Assembly (NCBI GenBank): GCA_947062645.1
Contig: CAMSQT010000004.1
Coordinates: forward strand, 1-19,823
Source of the DNA: an uncultured Clostridium sp.
GTDB taxonomy: Bacteria; Bacillota; Clostridia; TANB77; CAG-508
Direction: 5' to 3'
Length of the DNA: 19,823 nucleotides
Part shown: in pieces, positions 1 to 5,875 of the stretch
Layout of the letters: every line of letters begins with the position of its first letter
Position numbering within the stretch: the first letter of the stretch is position 1
Made by a program: the position numbers and the translations under genes
Notes under the pieces: model-generated
Told to the model about the DNA's origin: nothing
Databases searched by the model: none
What the model saw: the letters and a program-made list of their open reading frames with translations, nothing else

Positions 1-46
1 TACACTCGATCCAACACTCTTTCCCTACACGACGCTCTTCCGATCT
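1..46 (+). other. Illumina TruSeq-type adapter with i5 index (not biological)
   Basis: Bases 14-46 match the 33-nt Illumina read-1 adapter exactly, ending GACGCTCTTCCGATCT. Bases 1-5 (TACAC) match the end of the P5 arm, so bases 6-13 (TCGATCCA) are the i5 index. This is untrimmed library sequence fused to the contig end. Read on the minus strand it adds an artificial tail ending DRKSVV to the gene beside it. Everything left of 47 should be masked. Confidence 0.98.
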
Positions 47-267
47 ATGGCTATAAAAAATAATAAAATTGGCTTATTTTCAAAACCTTCTAAAAATAAG
101 AACATAATAGTTGCCCCTATTCCATAAATGGGGCAAAATGGTCCTCTTAAGAAGCCTGTATTAATTATCTTTCTTTCACATATTGATCTAACAATCGATT
201 CCATTACCCATCCTAAAAATGAATATATGATAAAGTATGTTATTAATTCAACTAGATTGCTATTCAT
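47..267 (-). CDS. PF06541-type membrane protein (putative ABC transporter permease, CmpB-like), partial
   Basis: About 73 genuine residues remain. A first membrane segment (about residues 5-23) is followed by a basic loop, then the signature GFLRGPFCPIYGIG at about 38-51, and a second hydrophobic stretch. The FLGW...GFLxGPFCPIYG pattern is typical of the PF06541 family, annotated as a putative ABC transporter permease although its transport role is unproven. The start is an ATG preceded by GGAAGGAAG. The reading frame continues to base 25 only because the adapter supplies codons and a stop, so the C-terminal part of the gene is missing. Family call fairly sure, function unknown. Confidence 0.8.
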
Positions 268-312
268 TTACTTAAAAACTTCCTTCCCATTTTTTAAGTC
301 CAAATAAATTAG

Positions 313-351
313 TTTAGAAAAGAATAGTACTTAATGCTATTCTTTTCTAAA
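313..351. terminator. Perfect 15-bp stem-loop, likely bidirectional terminator
   Basis: Arms 313-327 and 337-351 are perfect inverted repeats (TTTAGAAAAGAATAG and its complement) around a 9-nt loop. A T-run follows on the plus strand and the matching A-run precedes the stem on the minus strand. The stem begins just after the stop codon of the minus-strand gene ending at 360. The downstream U-tract on the minus strand is weak, so efficiency in that direction is uncertain. Confidence 0.65.
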
Positions 352-359
352 TTGTTTTT

Positions 360-1325
360 TTATTTACTAACTCTTGCTTTTACTGTTTCTGTTACATCAT
401 TTTCGTTATATACGGTTACTTCAATTCTATTTTTTCCTTCTTGTAGTGGATACGCATATTCAAACTCTTTTCTTTGTTCTAATGGAAGTTGTTTTTGTAG
501 GTCTAGTTTGTATTTCTTTCCTTTATTAATTGTAAATTCTACTGTTTTTATTCCTTGGTCGTCACTTGCTTTGATAATAAAGTTAGCAGATCCATCTGTT
601 GTTACTTCTACTTTTGGTTTGGTTACTCCTTGTACTTCTTGTTCTTTGGTTTCTGTTTTATTATTAATATCTACTACGATTACTGTTAATTTGTGTAATC
701 CTTTTGGTATTTCTATTGTTTCTTCTATTTGGTTTCCTTCTATATCTATTCTTGTTTCATCTTCTTCATCCCATCTATAGGTCATGTATTGAAGTTTGTT
801 TACACCATTTGCTGTTATTTTTAAGTTTGCTGATTCTGGCTCTATGTTAATGTTAATGTCTGTTTCTACGGTACATACTTTAGTATATTCAATTTCTTGT
901 CCTTTTACGTCTTTAGCATGTACTTTTAAAGTATTGGTTCCTGATGGTATTTGAATGGTAGTTTCTATTTCTTTTTTTCCTGTTGTTGGTACATTGGTTT
1001 CTCCTTCTTCATTCCAGTCATAGGTTACAGAGGTTAGTTCTTTATCATGGGTTACTTTTAGTAAGATTTCTTCTTCTGCTGTTTGTTCTACATAAATAAT
1101 TGGCTTGTTATTGGTGGTTCCGTTTCCTCCTTTATACATAGAATAAGAACCTGTTCCTATCATACAAATTCCAAATACTAAAATAGCAATGGCAAAAAAT
1201 CTTGCAATGGTAGTAATTTCTAATGGTGCATTGTTCCTTTCTTTTGGCATTTTAGGAGCTTTTTCTTTTCTTTTTCTCCCTTTTTTATTGTTACTGTTAT
1301 CGTCTACGTTTAATATCTGATTCAA
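360..1325 (-). CDS. Membrane-anchored extracellular protein with Ig-like repeats, function unknown
   Basis: The protein has about 321 residues. A highly basic N-terminus (KKGRKRKEK) precedes one membrane segment (about residues 42-62, ARFFAIAILVFGICMIGTGS). The rest is a Thr/Glu/Lys-rich outside portion with about three related beta-rich units, each with a pattern like 'T.YRWDEE.ET....G...IE.TI.IP.G...L.V...D' (units near residues 90-150, 155-225 and 225-320). This resembles bacterial Ig-like/FN3-type cell-surface repeats, but I recognise no specific family. The start is placed at TTG 1325, because the upstream GTG at 1334 lies inside the ribosome-binding sequence AAAGAGGTG. The gene has its own promoter at 1359-1387, and a stem-loop follows its stop. 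Confidence 0.75.
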   Translation of the reverse strand: MNQILNVDDNSNNKKGRKRKEKAPKMPKERNNAPLEITTIARFFAIAILVFGICMIGTGSYSMYKGGNGTTNNKPIIYVEQTAEEEILLKVTHDKELTSVTYDWNEEGETNVPTTGKKEIETTIQIPSGTNTLKVHAKDVKGQEIEYTKVCTVETDININIEPESANLKITANGVNKLQYMTYRWDEEDETRIDIEGNQIEETIEIPKGLHKLTVIVVDINNKTETKEQEVQGVTKPKVEVTTDGSANFIIKASDDQGIKTVEFTINKGKKYKLDLQKQLPLEQRKEFEYAYPLQEGKNRIEVTVYNENDVTETVKARVSK

Positions 1326-1358
1326 TCTTTTCACCTCTTTAGTTTTTTCTTCAGCTTG

Positions 1359-1387
1359 ATTATAACATATTGATTCTATGTTGTAAA
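1359..1387 (-). promoter_or_regulatory. Sigma-A-type promoter for the Ig-like membrane protein gene
   Basis: The -35 is TTTACA (1382-1387), followed by a 17-bp spacer and the -10 TATAAT (1359-1364), with a TG just upstream of the -10. The predicted transcript starts near 1352, giving a leader of about 27 nt. Confidence 0.8.
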
Positions 1388-1413
1388 TAATTTTAAAAGG
1401 AAAAACTTAAGAT

Positions 1414-1449
1414 AAAAAAAACCGCCCTTTTCTTCTAAGCGGTTTTTTA
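1414..1449 (-). terminator. Intrinsic terminator of the rpsF-ssb-rpsR operon
   Basis: Arms 1416-1425 and 1439-1448 form a 10-bp stem (AAAAAACCGC with GCGGTTTTTT) just after the rpsR stop, with a T-run on the minus strand. The compensating CCGC/GCGG pairing shows this CGG is genuine sequence. Confidence 0.92.
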
Positions 1450-1455
1450 CTAATT

Positions 1456-1734
1456 TTAGTTTTGCGCATATGGAAGCATAGCAATGTGTCTTGCTCTTTT
1501 TACTGCTGTTGTAATATCTCTTTGGTGTTTAGCACATGCTCCTGTTGTTCTTCTTGGTAAGATTTTTCCTTTATCATTGATAAATTTTCTTAATTGTTCT
1601 GGGTTTTTATAATCTAATACAAAGTTTTTGTCACTACATAATACGCAAACTTTTTTTCTTTGTTTTCTAAATCTTGGATTGTAGTCCTCGTCATAGTTTT
1701 TGTTGTTTCTTTTATTTGGTTTTTTGTCAGCCAT
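1456..1734 (-). CDS. rpsR: 30S ribosomal protein S18
   Basis: The product is a 92-residue component of the small ribosomal subunit platform, where it pairs with S6. The lysine/arginine-rich N-terminus is followed by the S18 core (DYKNPEQLRKFINDKGKILPRR) and the typical end TTGACAKHQRDITTAVKRARHIAMLPY. Two cysteines in CVLC near residue 30 are as in zinc-type S18. The open frame extends to 1848, inside ssb. The start chosen is ATG 1734, preceded by GAGGGGGAA. It is the last gene of the conserved rpsF-ssb-rpsR operon, 31 nt after ssb, and a strong terminator follows. Confidence 0.97.
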   Translation of the reverse strand: MADKKPNKRNNKNYDEDYNPRFRKQRKKVCVLCSDKNFVLDYKNPEQLRKFINDKGKILPRRTTGACAKHQRDITTAVKRARHIAMLPYAQN

Positions 1735-1765
1735 TCTTGTTTTCCCCCTCTCTTCTTTTTTGTTC

Positions 1766-2197
1766 CTAGAATGGTAAGTCGTCACTAGAAGATACTTCAA
1801 AGTCTGCTCCCATGTTTCCTGGTGCTGTGTCTCCAAATGTATTTTCAAAGTTAGTACTGTTTGCTACATCTCCTTCTCTTTTGCTATCTGCAAAATAAGC
1901 TTCTTCTGCTACTACCTCTGTTACATAGTGTTTGGTTCCTTGGTCGTCGTCCCATGTTCTTGTTTGAATTCTTCCAATTACTCCTACTTGTTGACCTTTC
2001 TTAAAGTATTTGCTACAAAATTCTCCTAGTTTGCTCCAAGCAACAATATTGATAAAGTCTGCTTGTCTTTCTTCTCCTTGTCTTACAAATCTTCTGTTGA
2101 CTGCTAAACTAAAAGATGCAACTAGTGTGTTGTTTGTTTGTGTGTATCTTACTTCTGGGTCCCTTGTTAGTCTTCCCATTAATATTACTTTGTTCAT
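1766..2197 (-). CDS. ssb: Single-stranded DNA-binding protein
   Basis: This 143-residue protein coats single-stranded DNA in replication, repair and recombination. The OB-fold occupies about residues 1-105, opening with MNKVILMGRLTRDPEVRYT and including the conserved FINIVAW. A short flexible linker follows, then the acidic tail ending DDLPF, the docking motif for SSB-partner proteins. The start has AAAGGTGA seven bases upstream. It lies between rpsF and rpsR, the usual Firmicutes arrangement. There is no in-frame CGG codon. Confidence 0.97.
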   Translation of the reverse strand: MNKVILMGRLTRDPEVRYTQTNNTLVASFSLAVNRRFVRQGEERQADFINIVAWSKLGEFCSKYFKKGQQVGVIGRIQTRTWDDDQGTKHYVTEVVAEEAYFADSKREGDVANSTNFENTFGDTAPGNMGADFEVSSSDDLPF

Positions 2198-2218
2198 TTC
2201 TTATCACCTTTCTTTACT

Positions 2219-2247
2219 TTAAATAAAGGCCCCTTATCTTTATTTAA
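2219..2247 (-). repeat. 10-bp stem-loop between rpsF and ssb
   Basis: Arms 2219-2228 (TTAAATAAAG) and 2238-2247 are perfect inverted repeats around a 9-nt loop containing GGGGC in the mRNA. No U-run follows, so it is not an intrinsic terminator. It lies in the 78-nt gap just upstream of the ssb ribosome-binding site. It may adjust relative expression or mRNA stability (inference). Confidence 0.55.
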
Positions 2248-2275
2248 TTTTGTTTTTCGCTAAAAATTTTAATTC

Positions 2276-2560
2276 TTAGTCTTCTTTTCTTACTACGATA
2301 AATTTCATGATATCGTCTGTGATTCTATAAACTCTTTCAAGTTCTTTGATAGAATCTGGTTTTGCTTCAAAGTTGAATAGTAAGTAAGTTCCTTCTGCTT
2401 GCTTTTTGATTTCATAAGCAAGTTTCTTTTTGCCCATGTGTTCTACTGATTCTACTTTTCCGTTTTCATTGATTAATCCTGTAAATTTCTCTTCTAAAGC
2501 TTTTAGTGCTTCTTCGTCTAAATTAGGATTAACAATGATAATACTTTCGTATTGGTTCAT
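2276..2560 (-). CDS. rpsF: 30S ribosomal protein S6
   Basis: The product is a 94-residue small-subunit protein that binds with S18. It has the S6 ferredoxin-like pattern: NQYESIIIVNPNLDEEALKAL at the start, GKKKLAYEIKKQAEGTYLLFNFEA in the middle, and ELERVYRITDDIMKFIVVRKED at the end. The open frame could start at a GTG (2569), but that GTG sits inside the Shine-Dalgarno sequence GGGAGGTG, so ATG 2560 is the start. It is first in the rpsF-ssb-rpsR operon and has a strong promoter at 2650-2678. I do not see a clear CCG-box S6:S18 autoregulatory structure in the roughly 83-nt leader. Confidence 0.97.
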   Translation of the reverse strand: MNQYESIIIVNPNLDEEALKALEEKFTGLINENGKVESVEHMGKKKLAYEIKKQAEGTYLLFNFEAKPDSIKELERVYRITDDIMKFIVVRKED

Positions 2561-2613
2561 TATTTTCACCTCCCTTTGGATTTATAACCTACCTTTTTTA
2601 GGTAAGTAGAGAT

Positions 2614-2652
2614 CTAAAAAAATAGCTAGGCTACTTTTAAAGCATAGCTATT
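2614..2652 (-). terminator. Stem-loop with T-run overlapping the rpsF promoter
   Basis: Arms 2621-2628 and 2645-2652 pair over 8 bp (AATAGCTA/TAGCTATT), with a further GCT/AGC inside, followed on the minus strand by a T-run at 2614-2620. The upstream arm overlaps the rpsF -10 box (2650-2655). Only RNA coming from further upstream (the Rpn gene) can form the full hairpin, and RNA starting at the rpsF promoter begins inside it. It is therefore best read as the terminator of the upstream gene. Confidence 0.6.
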
Positions 2653-2678
2653 GTATCACATTTTGTCTCTTTTGGCAA
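2650..2678 (-). promoter_or_regulatory. Promoter of the rpsF-ssb-rpsR operon
   Basis: The -35 is TTGCCA (2673-2678), followed by a 17-bp spacer and the -10 TACAAT (2650-2655). Predicted start is near 2643. The leader contains a second small hairpin (ACTTACCT with AGGTAGGT, about 2584-2607) just before the ribosome-binding site. Confidence 0.85.
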
Positions 2679-2708
2679 GCGTTTTTTCGCTTTTTGCAAA
2701 AGTCTTTT

Positions 2709-3449
2709 TTAAACACATTCTTGAAGTTTTTCTATTTCTTCTTTTGTTAATCCTGTTATTTCTTCAATATCTTTTAAATCCATATTTTTCTTTAACATTT
2801 TTTGAGCAGTTTCTTTTATTGTTTTCATAATTCCACGTTTTTCTCCTTCTAATTGTAAATCAAATAACATTTTTGTTGCTGGACTCATAGATATCTCCTC
2901 CTTTCTTTCAAGTTCTTCTAACATTTTTGTTATTATGTTTCTTCCAAAAAATAATGCCATTATATTTTTTATAATCTCTTCTGCTAATTCTTTGCTTTTT
3001 TCTTTCTTAAGTTTGTTTATTATCTTTTTTGTATAAACAAGCTTTTCTTCTTTCGTTTTGCATTTTTCCATTATCATGAAACTTGTAAATAATGAAGTGG
3101 TTTCTAATAATTCTTCAAACGTATAATCTTGCACTGCTATTAGATTATACCACAAAGAAGTATATTGATATTCACTATAAACCTTTTCGTAATATTGCTT
3201 TTGACTAAATTTTGTCTTAGCTGTCCATTTCTGAAATCCTGTATAGATTACGATTGGTACTACGATTGGATATAATAAACTGTTTGTTTCTTCTCTTTGC
3301 ATAATTTGCTTCGTGTAATTCCCTATTTTTTCTATCATTTTTTGATTAACTGTACTTTGATGTTCAATTAAAAAATAGACTGGCTTTTCTTTTAATCGGT
3401 ATACGATATCTGCTTGTTTTTCTTTGTATTGTTTTGTTATAAATTTCAA
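2709..3449 (-). CDS. Rpn-family (PD-(D/E)XK, Transposase_31-like) nuclease, N-terminally short
   Basis: The protein has 246 residues. It matches the Rpn/PF04754 family of recombination-promoting nucleases from the nuclease core onward: FITKQYKEKQADIVYRLKEKPVYFLIEHQST, with the acidic D14 and the EHQ (29-31) that form the PD-(D/E)XK-like site. The C-terminus has the family's helical tail (LEGEKRGIMKTIKETAQKML...LTKEEIEKLQ). Full family members usually have some 40-60 residues before this point, and none can be read upstream here. The start is a TTG (3447-3449) with a strong AAGGAGGAG ribosome-binding site and a perfect consensus promoter, so the short form appears to be a real expressed unit. 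Activity is uncertain. Confidence 0.75.
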   Translation of the reverse strand: MKFITKQYKEKQADIVYRLKEKPVYFLIEHQSTVNQKMIEKIGNYTKQIMQREETNSLLYPIVVPIVIYTGFQKWTAKTKFSQKQYYEKVYSEYQYTSLWYNLIAVQDYTFEELLETTSLFTSFMIMEKCKTKEEKLVYTKKIINKLKKEKSKELAEEIIKNIMALFFGRNIITKMLEELERKEEISMSPATKMLFDLQLEGEKRGIMKTIKETAQKMLKKNMDLKDIEEITGLTKEEIEKLQECV

Positions 3450-3466
3450 ACTTTCTCCTCCTTTAA

Positions 3467-3495
3467 ATTATATATCACTTTTATGTGTCTGTCAA
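3467..3495 (-). promoter_or_regulatory. Perfect consensus promoter of the Rpn-family gene
   Basis: The -35 is TTGACA (3490-3495), followed by exactly 17 bp and the -10 TATAAT (3467-3472). The predicted start (about 3460) falls within the Shine-Dalgarno sequence (3455-3463), so the mRNA would have almost no leader. Confidence 0.88.
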
Positions 3496-3678
3496 TATTG
3501 ATTTTATAGTAAACTTTCGTTTCTATTTTGTTGAATTGTACTTGAAAATTTAATACTTTTGATTTAAAATTATGATTTTGAATTTTAGATAGTTACATTT
3601 TAACATGTGTTTAGGTTTTGTCAACCTTTTATGGAAATAATTCACAAGAATTTCACAAATATAACTTTGTATATTTTA

Positions 3679-3723
3679 TTAAGGAAGGGAAGACTCTTTT
3701 GAAAAAAGCCTTCCCTTCCTTAA
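3679..3723 (-). terminator. Perfect 14-bp inverted repeat after ispD, probable terminator
   Basis: Arms 3679-3692 (TTAAGGAAGGGAAG) and 3710-3723 pair perfectly around a 17-nt loop, 5 nt after the ispD stop. No clear U-run follows on either strand, so termination is inferred from position and stem strength. The remaining intergenic sequence up to the Rpn promoter (about 3496-3678) is A/T-rich with nothing else I can identify. Confidence 0.5.
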
Positions 3724-3728
3724 TCGAA

Positions 3729-4406
3729 TTAAATTAGTAATCCTTTCATAATATGAATATCCTCATATGTTGTAATTTTTATATTGGTGTAATCTCCCTC
3801 TAAAACTTTAACAGGAATTTGATTCTTTTCTAATAACATACAGTCATCTGTTACCTCTTCTTGCTTATACTTTTCGTGCATTTCAAGTAACGTTTTTTTG
3901 TCAAAACATTGTGGTGTTTGAATCACCCAAGTATTACTTCTTTTTGTTGTTTGTACCACGATGTTATTTTCATTTGTTATTTTTATAGTATCTTTGGAAG
4001 GTACACCAATAGTTGCTCCTTTTACTTCTTCCATGCTCTCAATACATTGATTGATATAATCTTGTTTGATAGCTGGTCTTGCCCCATCATGAATCATTAC
4101 AATATCCTCTTTTGTTTTTTGAAGACAGTTATACACCGTTTCTTGTCTTGATTTTCCACCAATTACAAACTGAACAGGCTTAGTTACTTTTTCTTTTTCT
4201 AAAATATTTTTAATAATTGGCTCTTCTTCTCTTTTTATTCCTATTAGAATATTATCGATGTATTGATTTTGGTCAAAAGCTTTTAAGCTGTAAGACATTA
4301 CTGTTTTACCATGGATGGTTTCAAAATTTTTATTTCTATTTTGACCATATCTTGTACTATTTCCCGCAACTAGTATAATTGCTGTTACTGTTTTTTGGTT
4401 TTTCAT
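3729..4406 (-). CDS. ispD: 2-C-methyl-D-erythritol 4-phosphate cytidylyltransferase
   Basis: This 225-residue enzyme joins CTP to methylerythritol 4-phosphate, the third step of the MEP isoprenoid pathway. The nucleotide-binding loop is AIILVAGNSTRYG (about 9-21), slightly unusual against the common AAGxGxRM. Other motifs are GGKSRQETVYN, IHDGARP, the VTDD segment and GDYTNIKITTYEDI near the end. Length is normal for the family. It starts 3 nt after the ispE stop, so the two are probably translationally coupled. It is the last gene of an ispF-ispE-ispD operon. Confidence 0.94.
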   Translation of the reverse strand: MKNQKTVTAIILVAGNSTRYGQNRNKNFETIHGKTVMSYSLKAFDQNQYIDNILIGIKREEEPIIKNILEKEKVTKPVQFVIGGKSRQETVYNCLQKTKEDIVMIHDGARPAIKQDYINQCIESMEEVKGATIGVPSKDTIKITNENNIVVQTTKRSNTWVIQTPQCFDKKTLLEMHEKYKQEEVTDDCMLLEKNQIPVKVLEGDYTNIKITTYEDIHIMKGLLI

Positions 4407-4409
4407 TTT

Positions 4410-5279
4410 TTACTTCATTCCCCTTTTAGAATTATAAGAACAACATAAATAAGTTTGGTATTTGTTTTTTAAATTTTGATACACTTTTTTTGCTACTTCT
4501 TTTTCCTCAAACAAACCATAAATGCAAGAACCTGTTCCAGTTAATAAACTTCCACAAGCCCCTTGTTTTACTAATTCTTCTTTTATTCTTTCTATTAAGT
4601 CTTTCTCCTCTATTACTTCTTCAAAGTGATTATATAAATGGTTTGCTACTTGCTTTAATTGGTTTTGTTCTAATGCTTGTATTATTTTATCTGCTTTGCT
4701 TAGCTTTATTTTTCTATTTACTTGGTCTATTTTTTGGAACATTTCTTTGGTACTACATGACATCTTTGGCTTAACAATTACAATATAATATTTAAAATTT
4801 GTGTTAATAGGTGTTATGATTTCTCCAATTCCTTTTGCTAAAATGGCTTGGTTGTAAAGACAAGGAACTACATCAGCACCTAATTCTTTTCCTACCTTTT
4901 CTATTTCGTCTTTTGGCATATTTAAAGAAAATAGCTGGTTCATAGCTAGAATAAAACTAGCACCGTCTGTACTTCCTCCTGCTAGCCCTGCTTGCATAGG
5001 AATTTTTTTGTTTATGGTTACATCTACTCCTGTAATTTGGGGATATTTTTCTTTTAATTTTAGATAGGCTTTATAAATAATATTTTCTTGGTTGTTTAGG
5101 GCTTCTATATTAGTTTTTATTTCTATTTTGTTGGTATTGGTTTTTTGAAGCCAAAGCTCGTCATACAAATTGACTTTTTGAAAAATGGATATTAAGTTAT
5201 GATAATTGTCTTTTCTTTTTTCTAGTACTTCTAAGCTCAAATTAATTTTGGCCCTTGCCTTTTTATAGATTTTTTCCAT
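4410..5279 (-). CDS. ispE: 4-(cytidine 5'-diphospho)-2-C-methyl-D-erythritol kinase
   Basis: This 289-residue GHMP kinase phosphorylates CDP-methylerythritol in the MEP pathway. The N-terminus KKARAKINLSLEVLEKR is typical, and the GHMP ATP-binding motif is PMQAGLAGGSTDGASFI (about 92-108). The C-terminal glycine loop is GACGSLLTGTGSCIYGLF. The frame extends to 5306, but ATG 5279 has AAGGAAGG eight bases upstream and begins the conserved homology. It lies 28 nt downstream of ispF and 3 nt upstream of ispD. Confidence 0.95.
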   Translation of the reverse strand: MEKIYKKARAKINLSLEVLEKRKDNYHNLISIFQKVNLYDELWLQKTNTNKIEIKTNIEALNNQENIIYKAYLKLKEKYPQITGVDVTINKKIPMQAGLAGGSTDGASFILAMNQLFSLNMPKDEIEKVGKELGADVVPCLYNQAILAKGIGEIITPINTNFKYYIVIVKPKMSCSTKEMFQKIDQVNRKIKLSKADKIIQALEQNQLKQVANHLYNHFEEVIEEKDLIERIKEELVKQGACGSLLTGTGSCIYGLFEEKEVAKKVYQNLKNKYQTYLCCSYNSKRGMK

Positions 5280-5307
5280 TTTACTATCCTTCCTTAATTC
5301 CCACAAA

Positions 5308-5772
5308 TCATTCTACTGTTAAAATCACAAATACACTAATTCCCTTTCCTTTACCACACTCGGTTAATCCTTCTCCTGTGGTTGCGGTAATTCCCACTTG
5401 ATTTTGTGCAAGGTTTAAAATTCTTCCTATGTTTTTTCTCATTTCTTCTATTTTAGGACTAATTTTTGGTTTTAAACATTCAATGGTAATGGATATATGC
5501 ACTATTTTTTCTGTTAAATATTTTAATGCTTCTTTTACATATTCTTCACTATCAGTAATTCCTTTTTGACACATTTCGTCTGCAATTTTTCCTAATACAT
5601 TTTTGCAAGTAATTCCTGAGATGGCATTTGTAATAGCATGTAAAATAACATCTGCATCACTATTTCCAAGTAAAGAGTATTCTTCTTCGAATTCTACTCC
5701 TCCTAGCATTAGTTTTTTTTCTTTGTTTTGGGCGTCTATTTTGTGACTGTCTTGACCAATTGCTACTTTCAT
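5308..5772 (-). CDS. ispF: 2-C-methyl-D-erythritol 2,4-cyclodiphosphate synthase, divergent subtype
   Basis: This 154-residue enzyme cyclises CDP-methylerythritol 2-phosphate with loss of CMP. The metal ligands D8 and H10 (GQDSH) and H45 (VILHA) are present, as is the C-terminal ATTGEGLTECGKGKGI. The middle differs from classical IspF. The usual GHSDADV is GNSDADV, and the usual 'DALLGA..GDIG..FPD' is NAISGITCKNVLGKIADEM followed by GITDSEEY. I recall a minority IspF subgroup with this GQDSH...GNSDADV...NAISG pattern, so it is probably functional rather than decayed. It is first gene of ispF-ispE-ispD with its own promoter (5800-5828). Confidence 0.88.
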   Translation of the reverse strand: MKVAIGQDSHKIDAQNKEKKLMLGGVEFEEEYSLLGNSDADVILHAITNAISGITCKNVLGKIADEMCQKGITDSEEYVKEALKYLTEKIVHISITIECLKPKISPKIEEMRKNIGRILNLAQNQVGITATTGEGLTECGKGKGISVFVILTVE

Positions 5773-5799
5773 GGCTTTTTTCTCCTTTTGTTTTTTCTT

Positions 5800-5828
5800 A
5801 TTTTATCATGGTTTTTGGTTTGTTTCAA
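5800..5828 (-). promoter_or_regulatory. Promoter of the ispFED operon
   Basis: The -35 is TTGAAA (5823-5828), followed by a 17-bp spacer and the -10 TAAAAT (5800-5805) with an extended TG motif (TGATAAAAT). It lies between the ATPase terminator and the ispF ribosome-binding site (AAAAGGAGAAA). Confidence 0.85.
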
Positions 5829-5847
5829 GTTTTTACGTCATTATTCC

Positions 5848-5875
5848 AAAAAGAACTCCGCTATAAAGCAGAGTT
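5848..5875 (-). terminator. Intrinsic terminator overlapping the ATPase stop codon
   Basis: Arms 5854-5861 and 5868-5875 form an 8-bp stem (AACTCTGC with GCGGAGTT, one G-U pair), followed on the minus strand by C and five T. The ATPase stop TAG lies in the loop and 3' arm. Confidence 0.85.

Noticed and set aside
334..780. Plus-strand open frames of up to 148 codons, here and elsewhere
   Set aside because: They lie opposite well-supported minus-strand genes, are rich in Ser/Phe/Leu as expected of antisense A/T-rich sequence, and lack ribosome-binding sites or recognisable domains.
1735..1848. A 38-residue N-terminal extension of S18
   Set aside because: It overlaps the end of ssb in another frame and has no ribosome-binding site; the ATG at 1734 does.
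2579..2645. An S6:S18 autoregulatory leader motif before rpsF
   Set aside because: Hairpins are present in the leader, but I could not find the expected CCG box in a loop or bulge.
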